DNA from: Ralstonia sp. A12
GTDB lineage: Bacteria > Pseudomonadota > Gammaproteobacteria > Burkholderiales > Burkholderiaceae
Reading direction: 5' to 3'
Length of the DNA stretch: 64,000 nt
Assembly (NCBI RefSeq): GCF_000801955.1
Contig: NZ_JSZO01000034.1
Coordinates: 1 to 64,000, forward strand
Position numbers and translations under genes: made by a program. The notes under the pieces are model-generated. The model saw nothing but the letters and a program-made list of their open reading frames with translations. It was not told where the DNA came from and did not search any database. This document shows positions 8,056 to 17,011 of this stretch, in pieces (within the stretch, counting starts at the first letter, position 1; each line of letters opens with the position of its first letter).

Positions 8056-8395
8056 GTCGAGTGCACTTCCATGAGACTTAGTGTACGCCGCCCCAGGTCC
8101 GATCGACAGCCCGACGGGCGAGGGTCTTGACGCACCATGCGTTTGATTCGACCGCTGCGGCTGCCGGCGTTCCGCCGAAGGTCCCGATTCGAGGCGTGTT
8201 GCGCGCCGCCTGATCCACTTTCACCCTCAAGTTTTGTGCAAGGCTGCCGATAAGCCAAGCGCGGATTGGTTCGTTGGTGGCCCCGAGCATCCACCTGGGT
8301 CGTAGACCCGAGCGGCCAAAACGGCGTCAGTGTCGGCTGACGTACCGCATCCCTATTTCAATCAAAACCGGACTTCGAGCCGAGGCAGGCAGGGT
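8056..8395. other. 340-base intergenic region, no convincing gene
   Basis: This gap lies between the small hypothetical gene (minus) and the HD-GYP gene (plus), so it must hold both promoters. A 70-codon minus frame at 8078-8290 exists, but it has no clear ribosome site and no recognisable domain. I see no RNA gene or repeat. Confidence 0.5.
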
Positions 8396-9616
8396 ATGAA
8401 GCGAATCGATGCGAACCAATTGCGTGTCGGTATGTTTGTGATGAAGCTGGGCGGGTCCTGGCTGAAACATCCGTTCTGGCGTACGCAGTTTCAGTTGTCG
8501 CACCAGGGTCAGATCGACGACATCCTCAAGGCAGGTATTACCGAGATCTGGATCGATCCGGAGCGCGGTGAGGACGTTGTCGCTCAGGGCCTGATGCCCA
8601 CGCCGGCACCCGTTGCCGCGCCTGAGCCCGAGCCGCTCACGCGCGAGACCGTGCGCGCTCGCCCGCCCGTGACACCTACGTCGCTCAAGGAAGAGTGGCA
8701 ACACGCCCAGAAGCTGATGCAGAACGGCAAGGCGACGCTCGGCCACATGTTTGCCGAGGCCCGCATGGGCCGGGCACTGGAGACCGACAAGGCGCTGCTG
8801 CTGGTGGACGACGTGTCCAACTCGCTGGCGCGCAACTCCTATGCGCTGATCGCCCTGGCCCGCCTGAAGAACAAGGACGACTACACCTACCTGCATTCGT
8901 TTGCCGTCTGCGCGCTGATGGTGGCACTGGCCCGCACGCTGGGCCTGCCCGAAGACGAGATCCGCGAATGCGGCCTGGGTGGCCTGGTGCACGACATCGG
9001 TAAATCGGCCATGCCGCGCACGCTGCTCGACAAGAGCACGGCGCTCACCAAAGATGAGCTGGCACTGCTGCAGACCCACGCCGTGGGTGGTCACCACCTG
9101 CTGGTGGGCACCGGCCAGTTCAGCGAAATTGCCCGCGAGATCTGCCTGCACCATCACGAACGCATCGACGGCAGCGGCTACCCCGACGCGCAGAAGACCG
9201 AAGGGATCAGCCTGTGGGCCAAGATGGGCGCCATCTGCGACGTGTATGACACGTTGACGTCGAGCAGCCCGTACCACCATGCGTGGTCGCCTGCGCAGGC
9301 GCTCAAGTACATGATGGCCCGTACCGACACGCAGTTCGATCGCACCGTGTTCCAGGCTTTCACGCGCAGCGTGGGCATCTACCCGGTTGGCACGCTGGTC
9401 AAGCTGCGCACCAACCGGCTGGGCGTGGTCGTTAACCAGAACGAAGCGTCGGCGCTCAAGCCGGACATCGTGGTGTTCTATTCCGGCAATACCAAGACGC
9501 GCGTGCGCCCCGAGCGCATCAGCCTGGGCAAGTCGGATGATTCCATCGTCACCGTGGAAGATGCCGCCACCTGGGGTTTGTCGGACGAGGAAGTCTCCGA
9601 CATGTGCCTGGTTTGA
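8396..9616 (+). CDS. HD-GYP cyclic-di-GMP phosphodiesterase with DUF3391 domain
   Basis: The 406-residue cytoplasmic protein has an N-terminal DUF3391 domain (about residues 1-130) and a C-terminal HD-GYP domain (about 160-350). The metal-binding HDIGK motif is at 199-203, and HHERIDGSGYP, which contains the GYP signature, is at 253-263. Such enzymes degrade c-di-GMP to pGpG or GMP and so favour motility over biofilm. The ATG at 8396 follows an AGGCAGGCAGG-type ribosome site; an earlier in-frame start at 8330 has none. It is a single-gene unit closed by a hairpin at 9623. Confidence 0.92.
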   Translation: MKRIDANQLRVGMFVMKLGGSWLKHPFWRTQFQLSHQGQIDDILKAGITEIWIDPERGEDVVAQGLMPTPAPVAAPEPEPLTRETVRARPPVTPTSLKEEWQHAQKLMQNGKATLGHMFAEARMGRALETDKALLLVDDVSNSLARNSYALIALARLKNKDDYTYLHSFAVCALMVALARTLGLPEDEIRECGLGGLVHDIGKSAMPRTLLDKSTALTKDELALLQTHAVGGHHLLVGTGQFSEIAREICLHHHERIDGSGYPDAQKTEGISLWAKMGAICDVYDTLTSSSPYHHAWSPAQALKYMMARTDTQFDRTVFQAFTRSVGIYPVGTLVKLRTNRLGVVVNQNEASALKPDIVVFYSGNTKTRVRPERISLGKSDDSIVTVEDAATWGLSDEEVSDMCLV

Positions 9617-9622
9617 AGCAGA

Positions 9623-9644
9623 AGCGCCGCCAAAGTGCGGCGCT
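9623..9644 (+). terminator. Hairpin after the HD-GYP gene
   Basis: AGCGCCGC (9623-9630) pairs perfectly with GCGGCGCT (9637-9644) around a 6-base loop, 7 bases after the stop codon. The downstream T content is modest. Confidence 0.6.
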
Positions 9645-9829
9645 GTGCATTTGGCAAGCCCCTTCGGTTTTTGTGTCTTTTTCTTAACACGGACTTCAAT
9701 AAACTTCATGTCGCACCCCTCTAAAGTGGGGTACCGTTGAGTCGTTGATTTTTACGTTGTTGACCGATTGCCACAAAGAGCAACGGCAGCAACCTTTCAA
9801 ACAAACGATTCGGTCTTCCGGGGGGTGAC

Positions 9830-10816
9830 ATGAACGTTTCCAACATGCTGCGGGCGGCTTCCGATTGGGTGATCCAGTCGCGCGCCTTCAATGTCACGCA
9901 ATCGGTTGCGCACCATCGCACCGAGAGCGATGCACTGTCGCACTGGAAGCTCGACATCTGGCACAAGAGCGTGCCGTTCCTGTTCGAGGGCGGGCTGGCC
10001 GAGCCTGCGCATCAGCTGTTTCCCAAGCATCTGGCACATGCCGACTGGGTGGACGATCTCCACCACCATCTGAGCCAGTTGGTGGGCGTGCGCCGTGAGC
10101 ACTGCCAGATCGACATTCGTGCGGTGACGGGGCTGGCGCAGTCGCCGTGCTCGGTGCACTCCTTCCCGAGCATGCTGGTGTTTGCGCACCAGCATTGCCG
10201 CCGTATTCCGCACAGCACCGATGCCGACTTTGCCGCCAACAAGCGCCACGTGTTCCGTTATGCGGACCAGACCAACGTGTTCCGCGCCTACGACTTTGCC
10301 GGCGGTGAACTCTTCTTCATGAATGAGTGGGGCGCGCACCATTTTGCTGCGCTGGCGCTCCAGGCACGCACGCAGAACCGCGCGCTACTGGTTGATGCCG
10401 AGGTGCGTCATGCACGCTCCGCGCTGGGCCTGCGCCGGCTGCTGGACGGCTTCCACGTGATCGCCGCGCGCCGCCAGGGGCAGCAGCGTTATGGCACGCG
10501 TTTGTCGGAAGCGCTTGCAAGCCACCAGGTGCCGCATCGCTGGATGCATGGCCGCCGTGAGACCGAGGGTTTTGAGCTGTGCTTCCTGCCCAAGTCCGAC
10601 CGCTTTGCCAACTGCGTGGGCGAGCAACTGGTGCGCGACGGCTGGTTTGACTACGGCACCTGGCTGGCCAACCTGCACGACGCCACAGAGGTGGGTGCGC
10701 CCGCCCAGCGTGCCGAGGCTGCCCGCAAGGCCCGTCCGAACTGGAAGCGCGTGCCCGTGCCGAGCCTGGGTGTGCCGACGGGCTTTGTGCCGGGTTTCGC
10801 GCACACGCGCGTGTAA
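9830..10816 (+). CDS. Hypothetical protein, 328 residues
   Basis: I recognise no family. The protein is soluble, lacks a signal peptide and is unusually rich in histidine, with clusters such as DDLHHHLSQLV near residue 80 and NEWGAHHFAALAL near 170. Aromatic residues are frequent. A strong GGGGGGTGAC ribosome site precedes the ATG. It is a monocistronic gene between the HD-GYP gene and the DUF2946-like/receptor pair. The His and Trp content could suit metal or nucleotide chemistry, but that is speculation. Confidence 0.7.
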   Translation: MNVSNMLRAASDWVIQSRAFNVTQSVAHHRTESDALSHWKLDIWHKSVPFLFEGGLAEPAHQLFPKHLAHADWVDDLHHHLSQLVGVRREHCQIDIRAVTGLAQSPCSVHSFPSMLVFAHQHCRRIPHSTDADFAANKRHVFRYADQTNVFRAYDFAGGELFFMNEWGAHHFAALALQARTQNRALLVDAEVRHARSALGLRRLLDGFHVIAARRQGQQRYGTRLSEALASHQVPHRWMHGRRETEGFELCFLPKSDRFANCVGEQLVRDGWFDYGTWLANLHDATEVGAPAQRAEAARKARPNWKRVPVPSLGVPTGFVPGFAHTRV

Positions 10817-10894
10817 TACGGGGACGGTAGGGTCATGGGTTGACCCTCCCTCCACCCGATGGATTGCCGAATCGGGCGGCCGGTGTCAGAATTC

Positions 10895-10907
10895 GCAACT
10901 TAGTTGC
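10895..10907. promoter_or_regulatory. Short palindrome upstream of the DUF2946-like/receptor unit
   Basis: GCAACT (10895-10900) and AGTTGC (10902-10907) form a perfect inverted repeat around one base. It lies 53 bases before the proposed start of the DUF2946-like gene. A metal-responsive repressor site would fit the neighbours, but it does not match a Fur or Zur consensus well. Confidence 0.3.
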
Positions 10908-10959
10908 ATTGGGCGCTCAGTCACCTGAAAGATTGCGCGCCGGCATCTGCTCCTCAAAC

Positions 10960-11325
10960 GTGCGCGCTTTCCGCTCCTCCTTCTTGCACCTGCGCTGGCT
11001 GTCTTGCCTGCTGGTCGTGCTGCTGCTGTTTGGTCAGCAGGGCGCGCTGCGGCATGCGCTGTCGCATTGGAACGAGGAGGCACCTGCTGAGCTGAGCGTT
11101 ACGGCCAAGCCTGCTGGCACCGAGCGCGGTAGTCAGCCCGCGCAGGAGCACGCCGCCTGCTTGCAGTGCGCGGCCTTTGCTGCGCTTGCGGCTGCGTTGC
11201 CGATGGTGCTGGTGCTGCGCCTGCGCAGCACGCGGCGCTGGCACTTCCCGCATATTGGCTTTCGCGCCGCGGCACCGGTCTTTCCGGTGGCCGTCTGTTC
11301 GCGCGATCCACCGTTCGGCCTTTGA
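10960..11325 (+). CDS. DUF2946-like small membrane protein
   Basis: This 121-residue protein has one hydrophobic segment near residues 12-28 and a second near 70-85 containing ACLQCAAFAALAAALP. The small size, the Cys-x-x-Cys before the second segment, and the position directly upstream of a TonB-dependent receptor all resemble DUF2946 proteins. Those accompany outer-membrane metal receptors in beta- and gamma-proteobacteria. The start is uncertain: no ATG is available, so I chose the GTG at 10960 just before the first membrane segment; the frame stays open to about 10840. It lies 77 bases upstream of the receptor. Confidence 0.55.
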   Translation: MRAFRSSFLHLRWLSCLLVVLLLFGQQGALRHALSHWNEEAPAELSVTAKPAGTERGSQPAQEHAACLQCAAFAALAAALPMVLVLRLRSTRRWHFPHIGFRAAAPVFPVAVCSRDPPFGL

Positions 11326-11402
11326 TTCTCGACTTGCCTGCCGGCTCGCGTCTTGACGCGCGCGCCGCCGTTTGACGCATTCGTTCGATTCAAAGGTCTT
11401 TC

Positions 11403-13610
11403 ATGATTCCGTTCCAGCCCCGCAAGCTGGTGGTGGCGCTTGCCACCGTGCTGCCATCCGTCGCCTCCGTTTCCGCACTGGCCCAGGAGGCCTCCACGCC
11501 GGCCACGCCGACACCTCCGGCTGCTGCTCCGGCCACCCCCGCCAAGTCGGCAGCGCCGGCCGCAACCAACGTGCACGACCTCAGCGAAACCCGCGTTACC
11601 GCCAAGCGCCTGGACGCCGCACGTAATGCGCTGTCGCCCGACACCGGCAGCTCGGTCTACAAGTTCGACACCGACGACATCGCTCGCCTGCCGCTGGGCG
11701 ATGCCACGCCGCTAAACCAGGTGCTGCTGCAAGCGCCGGGCGTGGTGCAGGATTCGTATGGCCAACTGCACGTGCGGGGGGACCACTCCAACCTGCAGTA
11801 CCGCATCAACGGCGTGATCGTCCCCGAGCCGATCAGCGGCTTCGGGCAGATGCTCGACACGCGCTTTGCCAACCAGATCAACGTGCTGACCGGGGCGCTG
11901 CCGGCGCAGTACGGCTATCGCACCGCCGGCATTGTGGACATCACCACCAAGGGCGCATCCACCGATGAGGATGGCGAGCCCAAGGCCTTCGGTGGCGAGA
12001 TCGGTACCGTGCTCGGCAGCAACGCCACGCACGAGGTCAACGCGCAGATCCACGGCACGAAGGACCGCTTCAGCTATTACCTCTCGGGCGTGTTTGCGGA
12101 GAACAACCTCGGCATCGAGAACCCCACGGGTAACCGCAACGCGACGCACGACCACACCACGCAGAACAAGTCGTTCGGCATGCTCTCGTACCTGCTCGAC
12201 AACGACAGCCGCGTGAGCTTCATGTTTGGTTCGTCCAACGGCCGCTTCCAGATTCCGACGCGCCCTGGGCTCGATCCGAAGTTCACGCTGGATGGCGTGG
12301 TGCCGCCGGCGTCGGAAGCGCTCAACGCCAACCAGCGCGAGAAGACCGACTTCCAGATCCTGACGTATCAGCAGAAGGTGTCGCCCAAGCTGGACTACCA
12401 GGTGTCGGTGTTCCGCCGCTCCAGCCGCATCGACTACATGCCCGATCCGATCGGGGATCTGGTCTACAACGGCGTGGCGGCTGACCTCACGCGCCGCAAC
12501 GAGGCCTATGGCCTGCAGGGCGACGCGAGCTACAAGCTCAATGACAAGCACACGCTGCGTGCCGGCGTGTTCGTGCAGCGCGAGCGCTTCGGCACTGACA
12601 ACACCTCCAGCGTGTTCCCCGCCGACAGCAGCGGTGCGCAGACCAGCGGCACGCCGTTCACCATCGTCGATAACCACAGCGGCACGGGCACGACGATGGG
12701 CGTCTACCTGCAGGATGAGTGGAAGCCGACCGACAAGCTGACCGTCAACTACGGTGCGCGCTACGACCACGTCAACACCATCGTCAGCGAGCAGCAGTTG
12801 AGCCCGCGTGTGGGCCTGACCTATGACCTGACGCCACGCACCCGCGTGCATGCCGGCTACGCGCGCTACTTCACGCCGCCGCCGACCGAGAAGTTCGATG
12901 CCACGTCGGTGCAGGCCTTCTCCGGCACGACCAATGCGCTGCCATCGGATGCCAATACGGCGGTCAAGTCGGAGCGCTCGAACTACTTTGATCTGGGTGT
13001 CTCGCACCAGATCACGCCGCACCTCACGCTGGGTCTGGATGCGTACTACCGCGATGTGCGTCATCTGCAGGACGAAGGGCAGTTCGGCAATGCGCTGCTG
13101 TATTCGGCGTTCAACTACGACCGCGGCCGCATCTACGGTCTGGAAGGCAGCGCCAACTATCGCAACGGCAACCTGGGTGCATATCTGAACGTGGCGGTGT
13201 CGCGCGCGCAGGGCAAGGGCATCGAGACGGGGCAGTTCAACTTCGGTGCGGATGAGCTGGCCTACATCAACAGCCACTGGGTCAATCTGGACCACGACCA
13301 GCGCCTGACCGCTTCGGCCGGCGTGTCATATCTGTACTCGGGCACGACCTACACCAGCGATGTGCTGTTCGGCACGGGCCTGCGCAACGGCTTTGCCAAC
13401 ACCGACCACCTGCCGGCCTACTGGCAGATGAACCTGGGTGCCGCGCGTGACTTCAACCTGCCGATGCTCGGCAAGTTCAAGACGCGCCTGACCGTACTGA
13501 ATATTTTCGACCGCAGCTACCAGTTGCGCGATGGCACCGGCATCGGTGTGGGCGCGCCGCAGTTTGCGCCGCGTCGTACGTTCCTGCTGTCGGTGAGCAA
13601 GCCGTTCTAA
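11403..13610 (+). CDS. TonB-dependent outer-membrane receptor
   Basis: The 735-residue protein has an N-terminal signal sequence cut after about SALAQ, then an alanine/proline-rich linker. The plug domain follows (about 75-190, containing LNQVLLQAPGVVQDSYGQLHVRG and GFGQMLDTRFANQINVLTG). A 22-strand barrel ends in the terminal phenylalanine typical of outer-membrane proteins (SVSKPF). The substrate is unknown; the DUF2946-like gene upstream hints at a metal or metal complex. No tonB or exb genes are adjacent, so it would use a TonB encoded elsewhere. A strong hairpin terminator follows at 13616. Confidence 0.9.
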   Translation: MIPFQPRKLVVALATVLPSVASVSALAQEASTPATPTPPAAAPATPAKSAAPAATNVHDLSETRVTAKRLDAARNALSPDTGSSVYKFDTDDIARLPLGDATPLNQVLLQAPGVVQDSYGQLHVRGDHSNLQYRINGVIVPEPISGFGQMLDTRFANQINVLTGALPAQYGYRTAGIVDITTKGASTDEDGEPKAFGGEIGTVLGSNATHEVNAQIHGTKDRFSYYLSGVFAENNLGIENPTGNRNATHDHTTQNKSFGMLSYLLDNDSRVSFMFGSSNGRFQIPTRPGLDPKFTLDGVVPPASEALNANQREKTDFQILTYQQKVSPKLDYQVSVFRRSSRIDYMPDPIGDLVYNGVAADLTRRNEAYGLQGDASYKLNDKHTLRAGVFVQRERFGTDNTSSVFPADSSGAQTSGTPFTIVDNHSGTGTTMGVYLQDEWKPTDKLTVNYGARYDHVNTIVSEQQLSPRVGLTYDLTPRTRVHAGYARYFTPPPTEKFDATSVQAFSGTTNALPSDANTAVKSERSNYFDLGVSHQITPHLTLGLDAYYRDVRHLQDEGQFGNALLYSAFNYDRGRIYGLEGSANYRNGNLGAYLNVAVSRAQGKGIETGQFNFGADELAYINSHWVNLDHDQRLTASAGVSYLYSGTTYTSDVLFGTGLRNGFANTDHLPAYWQMNLGAARDFNLPMLGKFKTRLTVLNIFDRSYQLRDGTGIGVGAPQFAPRRTFLLSVSKPF

Positions 13611-13615
13611 GCGGT

Positions 13616-13642
13616 ACGGGCCAGCGCGTTAGGCTGGCCCGT
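13616..13642. terminator. Terminator between the receptor and the facing secreted protein
   Basis: ACGGGCCAGC (13616-13625) pairs perfectly over 10 bp with GCTGGCCCGT (13633-13642), with a 7-base loop. It lies between two convergent genes and probably serves both. Confidence 0.7.
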
Positions 13643-13659
13643 CATTTCCATCACATCCA

Positions 13660-14307
13660 TCACATCGGCGGGACCATCCCGTCCTTGCCGACCAGTACGC
13701 GCTGCGCAGTCAGCGTGCCTTGTGCATCGGTGCGCACGAACATCACCACGTGCGCACCAGCCTTCAGTGCATCGCGCCGCCCTGGCGCAAAGGTGACGAT
13801 CGGCACATCCGACGGCACTACGATGCGTTGCTCCCCATCCTTGTACTTGACCGACAGCGTGCGGCCCTGCGTGCCCGATACGCTCGTCACGGCGCCAGCC
13901 TGTTCGACCGTGCCGTTGGTCATGGTGCTGTTCGGGCCCAGGTCATACGGGCGGTGGCCATCACCCGTGCCGCGCATGGCTTCGGGAAACACGTGCACCT
14001 CCAGCGCGCGCAAGGTGCCGTCGGGTTGCTTCACAGCGGCCGTGCCGATATAGCTGCCGGCCTTGATGGCAGACGGCTCGATCGGCGCGACTTCGGTGAC
14101 GGTCAGGTCGGTGGGCAGGGTGACGGTGGCCTTGTTGCCGGCGTTGTCCGCCACGTCGATGGCGTTACCGTGCGTGGCGACGATGGTCGCGCGTACGCGG
14201 GCGGGCGGTGCGTTGTCGGCGGCAAAACTGGTTTGAGCGGATAGCGAGGCAACGGCGGCGAGGGCCAGTGCGGCGAAGGTGCCGGCGGCGGGTGACAGGC
14301 GTGGCAT
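13660..14307 (-). CDS. Secreted hypothetical protein, DUF5666-like
   Basis: The 215-residue exported protein has a signal peptide at about residues 1-29 (cut after TSFA). The mature part is beta-rich. Two repeated blocks suggest tandem small beta-barrel (OB-like) units: one contains RATIVATHGNAIDVADNAGNKATV, the other SVSGTQGRTLSVKYKDGEQRIVVPSDVPIV. This resembles my memory of DUF5666 proteins, which are periplasmic and of unknown function. It is transcribed alone toward the receptor gene. Confidence 0.7.
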   Translation of the reverse strand: MPRLSPAAGTFAALALAAVASLSAQTSFAADNAPPARVRATIVATHGNAIDVADNAGNKATVTLPTDLTVTEVAPIEPSAIKAGSYIGTAAVKQPDGTLRALEVHVFPEAMRGTGDGHRPYDLGPNSTMTNGTVEQAGAVTSVSGTQGRTLSVKYKDGEQRIVVPSDVPIVTFAPGRRDALKAGAHVVMFVRTDAQGTLTAQRVLVGKDGMVPPM

Positions 14308-14416
14308 GGCAGTTTCCAGTGGGAGGGCCCTAAGCGTGGGCGGGGTTGGACGCGAGTCCGAGCGCCAGTGTAGGGCGCAGGCAGCGCATGCGCTGGCGGT
14401 ACTTGATTACAAATGG

Positions 14417-14611
14417 TTAGCCGCGTCGCTGGCCAGGCACGCCCTTGCCCTTGTTGGTTGGGCGGCTGCGACGCATGTTCTCTGACCAATCGGTTCCGCC
14501 GGTGGGGGAGCGCAGCGGCACGTGGCGTTCGCCATGCGGCGCGTGTGCGGGTGTGTTGCCGGGATCGGCGGGGCGATGCTCCGCGTGGTCGTCGTGGTTG
14601 GGGTGTGCCAT
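14417..14611 (-). CDS. Small histidine- and proline-rich hypothetical protein
   Basis: The 64-residue hydrophilic protein begins MAHPNHDDHAEHRP and is rich in His, Pro, Arg and Asp, so it is probably disordered. A GGAG ribosome site lies 8 bases before the ATG, which supports translation. I recognise no family. It diverges from the small gene at 14768. Confidence 0.45.
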   Translation of the reverse strand: MAHPNHDDHAEHRPADPGNTPAHAPHGERHVPLRSPTGGTDWSENMRRSRPTNKGKGVPGQRRG

Positions 14612-14767
14612 CTCGAGTCTCCGCTGCGTGCTGCGCTTGCGGCGCGATATCCACGGTGCAGCAAGGCGGATGCCTGCACGGCAAAGCGGTGCTTGCCGTG
14701 CCTGGGTGGTACGCCGGTTGCGTCGCTTTGTGTGAGGCAACACACCATGCCGAGCAGGAGTCCGACC

Positions 14768-14977
14768 ATGCAGCCGCAGAAGCATTCTTCGCAATACAAG
14801 CCCGGCGCCGAGCGTCAGGCGCGCGACGACCGAGTCGATCGCGTCAAACCGAATCGCCCCGTTTTGCCCAGCGAAAGCGCCGTCGGCGAGGAAGACCCGG
14901 GCGATTTCGAAAGCGCATCGATCCGCCGGGAGGATGGGCGGCGCACCCCCGACCCCTCACCGCTGCGTGAGCGCTAG
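14768..14977 (+). CDS. Small charged hypothetical protein
   Basis: The 69-residue, highly charged and probably disordered protein begins MQPQKHSSQYKPG and ends SPLRER. An AGGAG ribosome site lies 7 bases before the ATG. Its stop codon shares the palindromic CTAG with the stop of the facing gene, so the two coding regions overlap by 4 bases. The function is unknown; the composition resembles small stress-related basic/acidic proteins, but no family can be named. Confidence 0.55.
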   Translation: MQPQKHSSQYKPGAERQARDDRVDRVKPNRPVLPSESAVGEEDPGDFESASIRREDGRRTPDPSPLRER

Positions 14978-15342
14978 GCCCGGCCACGTTGCGTCTGAGA
15001 GCGCCCGCCGAGCAACGTAAGCCCGCGACGCAGCGCTGTGAGCAGCGGCCACCGGTACGTTGGTTCAGCCGGAACAAGCACGCGTAGTTGCGCGCCGCCC
15101 GGCCGGTCTGCGTACATGCCCCACCAACCGGAGGTCTCCAGCGTATAGGCATGGCCTTCCGTGAAGGTTTGGCGGATCCGGTGCGCCTCGCCGGCCAGCC
15201 AGCGCGGCGGGTATTCCAACGTGATGCTGCCTGCCAGGACCACCACGACGGTGCCGGTGGGCAACCATTCGAGGCGGGATTCACCGCGCAGCAAGGCGGG
15301 CCATTCGGTGTAGGGGGAGGTGTCGGGGGCGCTTGCGGTCAT
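14974..15342 (-). CDS. Hypothetical protein, possibly DUF2917-like
   Basis: The 122-residue protein contains VVVVLAGSITLEYPPRWL near residue 30 and a tryptophan-containing ETSGWWGMYADR near residue 80. The pattern suggests a small cupin-like or DUF2917-like beta fold, but I am not sure. The start at 15342 has a clear AGGAG ribosome site. It diverges from the MocR regulator gene at 15537, and the shared 194-base region carries repeated CTGT-containing motifs, so MocR may control it. Confidence 0.6.
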   Translation of the reverse strand: MTASAPDTSPYTEWPALLRGESRLEWLPTGTVVVVLAGSITLEYPPRWLAGEAHRIRQTFTEGHAYTLETSGWWGMYADRPGGAQLRVLVPAEPTYRWPLLTALRRGLTLLGGRSQTQRGRA

Positions 15343-15443
15343 GTCGATCTCCTGTGCATGACTGCAGCGTAAGGACGCGCACCCAGCCACAACAGACACA
15401 GAAAGCGCTGCCTGCACCACAACAGCGACCGCATTGTGCCGAT

Positions 15444-15481
15444 CTGTTACGGTACAGTTTTGCGTTGTCTGTATCTGTTGC
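15444..15481. promoter_or_regulatory. Repeated CTGT motifs in the MocR intergenic region
   Basis: CTGTTAC (15444-15450), CTGTATC (15469-15475) and CTGTTGC (15475-15481) are near-direct repeats, and GTACAG at 15452-15457 is an inverted copy of the same core. MocR/PdxR regulators are known to bind direct repeats in divergent promoter regions. The assignment rests on position and repetition only. Confidence 0.35.
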
Positions 15482-15536
15482 GGTGAGGACCGTGCCTGCA
15501 TGATCTGCAGGAGACTCTCACCGTCGCCCGCCTGTC

Positions 15537-17000
15537 ATGACCGTCACCGAGTTGACCTCTTCGCCCGCGCAGCCTCTGTATCGGATGCTGGCTGATCACT
15601 ACCTCGGCGCCATCCGCAGCGGAGTGCTGACGCCGGGCGAGCGCATGCCGTCGGTGCGCGCGCTCATGCGCACGCACGGGGTGAGCCTCTCAACGGCGTT
15701 GCAGGTGTGCCGGCATCTTGAGGCCGAGGGCTGGCTGGAAGCGCGCGAGCGCTCGGGCTATTTCGTGCGGCAGCCGCGCCGCGCCTTGCTTGCACCGGTG
15801 AAGGAGCCGGAGTTGGCCACGCCGGACCCGGCCGCCTATGTTGGCGTGCATGCGCGCGTATCGGCCATCGTGGCGCGTGGCCAGCAGGCCAATGTGCGTG
15901 TTGATCTATCCGGGGCAAGTGGGGCGCCGGCGCTGTATCCGTCGGCGGCGCTTAACCGGATCACTACGCAGGTGGTGCGCCAGCATCCGTTCCTGCTCAC
16001 GCAGGCCGTCACGCCCAATGGGCATCCTGACCTCCAGATCGCCGTGGCGCGTCGCGCGCTCGACATGGGGATGCAGATCGTGCCGGAGGAGGTGGTTGTC
16101 ACGCACGGCTGCATTGAAGCCGTGAACCTCGCGTTGCGTGCGGTGGCGCAGCCCGGCGATACGGTGGCAGTGGAATCCCCGACGTACTACGGCTTGCTGC
16201 AAGTGCTGGAAAGCCTGGGCATGCGTGCGGTGGAGATCCCCACCAGCCCGCGCACCGGCATGTCGCTGGAAGCGCTGGAGATGGCGGTGCAGGCGTACGA
16301 CAACATCCGCGCGGTGGTGGTGGTGCCCAACCTGCAGAACCCACTGGGCAGCATCATGCCCGACGCTGCCAAGCGGCGCATGGTGACCTTTTGCGAGGCA
16401 CACAATATCGCCCTGATCGAAGACGACACCTACAGCCCGCTGGCCGACAGCAACACGCCGCTCAAGGCCATCAAGGCGTGGGACCGCACGGGCAACGTGA
16501 TCTATTGCGCGTCGCTGAGCAAGACGGTGGCACCCGGCCTGCGCCTGGGCTGGATGACGGCAGGGCGCTGGCAAGAGCGCGTGCAGATGCTGAAGTTTGC
16601 GCAGTCGCGGCCGAACGATTCGCTGATGCAGGTGGTGGCTGGGCGCTTTATCGCCTCGGGGGCGTATGACCGCCATATCCGCACACTGCGTCAGACATTG
16701 CGAGAGCAGCGCGAGCGGATGGCGGAGTCGATTGCGGAGTGCTTCCCGGCCGGCACGCGGTTGTCGGTGCCGTCGGGTGGGTTGGCGATGTGGGTGGAGC
16801 TGCCGACCAACGTGTCGTCAGTGGCCTTGTTTGATGCGGCGCTCAAGCACAGCATCCGCATTGCACCGGGGACGATGTTCTCGAACCTCAACCGCTTCGA
16901 TCACTTCTTCCGCATCTGCTTCGGGCTGCCGCCTTCGGCCAATCTGGAAGCCGCATTGGCCACGCTGGGCGAGCTGACGCGGCAACTGACCGAAGCGTAA
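15537..17000 (+). CDS. MocR-family regulator (GntR helix-turn-helix fused to an aminotransferase domain)
   Basis: The 487-residue protein has an N-terminal GntR winged helix (about residues 12-80, with PGERMPSVRALMRTHGVSLSTALQVCRHL). A fold-type I aminotransferase-like domain (about 120-485) follows. The PLP-binding lysine is Lys329 in YCASLSKTVAPG. MocR proteins are regulators that sense PLP or an amino compound; they are not normally enzymes. It diverges from the small gene ending at 14974, its most likely target. No amino acid metabolic gene is immediately adjacent, so its ligand is open. Confidence 0.9.
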   Translation: MTVTELTSSPAQPLYRMLADHYLGAIRSGVLTPGERMPSVRALMRTHGVSLSTALQVCRHLEAEGWLEARERSGYFVRQPRRALLAPVKEPELATPDPAAYVGVHARVSAIVARGQQANVRVDLSGASGAPALYPSAALNRITTQVVRQHPFLLTQAVTPNGHPDLQIAVARRALDMGMQIVPEEVVVTHGCIEAVNLALRAVAQPGDTVAVESPTYYGLLQVLESLGMRAVEIPTSPRTGMSLEALEMAVQAYDNIRAVVVVPNLQNPLGSIMPDAAKRRMVTFCEAHNIALIEDDTYSPLADSNTPLKAIKAWDRTGNVIYCASLSKTVAPGLRLGWMTAGRWQERVQMLKFAQSRPNDSLMQVVAGRFIASGAYDRHIRTLRQTLREQRERMAESIAECFPAGTRLSVPSGGLAMWVELPTNVSSVALFDAALKHSIRIAPGTMFSNLNRFDHFFRICFGLPPSANLEAALATLGELTRQLTEA

Positions 17001-17011
17001 TCACCGGCCGA

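Noticed and set aside
8078-8290. 70-codon minus frame in the gap before the HD-GYP gene
   Set aside because: No convincing ribosome site, no family, and it overlaps the place where promoters are needed.
8327-9709. 460-codon minus frame opposite the HD-GYP gene
   Set aside because: The opposite strand has HDIGK and GYP motifs with a ribosome site. This frame has no recognisable motif.
11712-13295. 527-codon minus frame opposite the first TonB-dependent receptor
   Set aside because: It is antisense to a receptor with plug and terminal Phe; its Val/Arg/His-rich composition marks it as a shadow.
15537-17000. MocR protein as a metabolic aminotransferase
   Set aside because: The N-terminal GntR helix-turn-helix and the divergent gene arrangement show that it is a regulator despite the intact PLP lysine.
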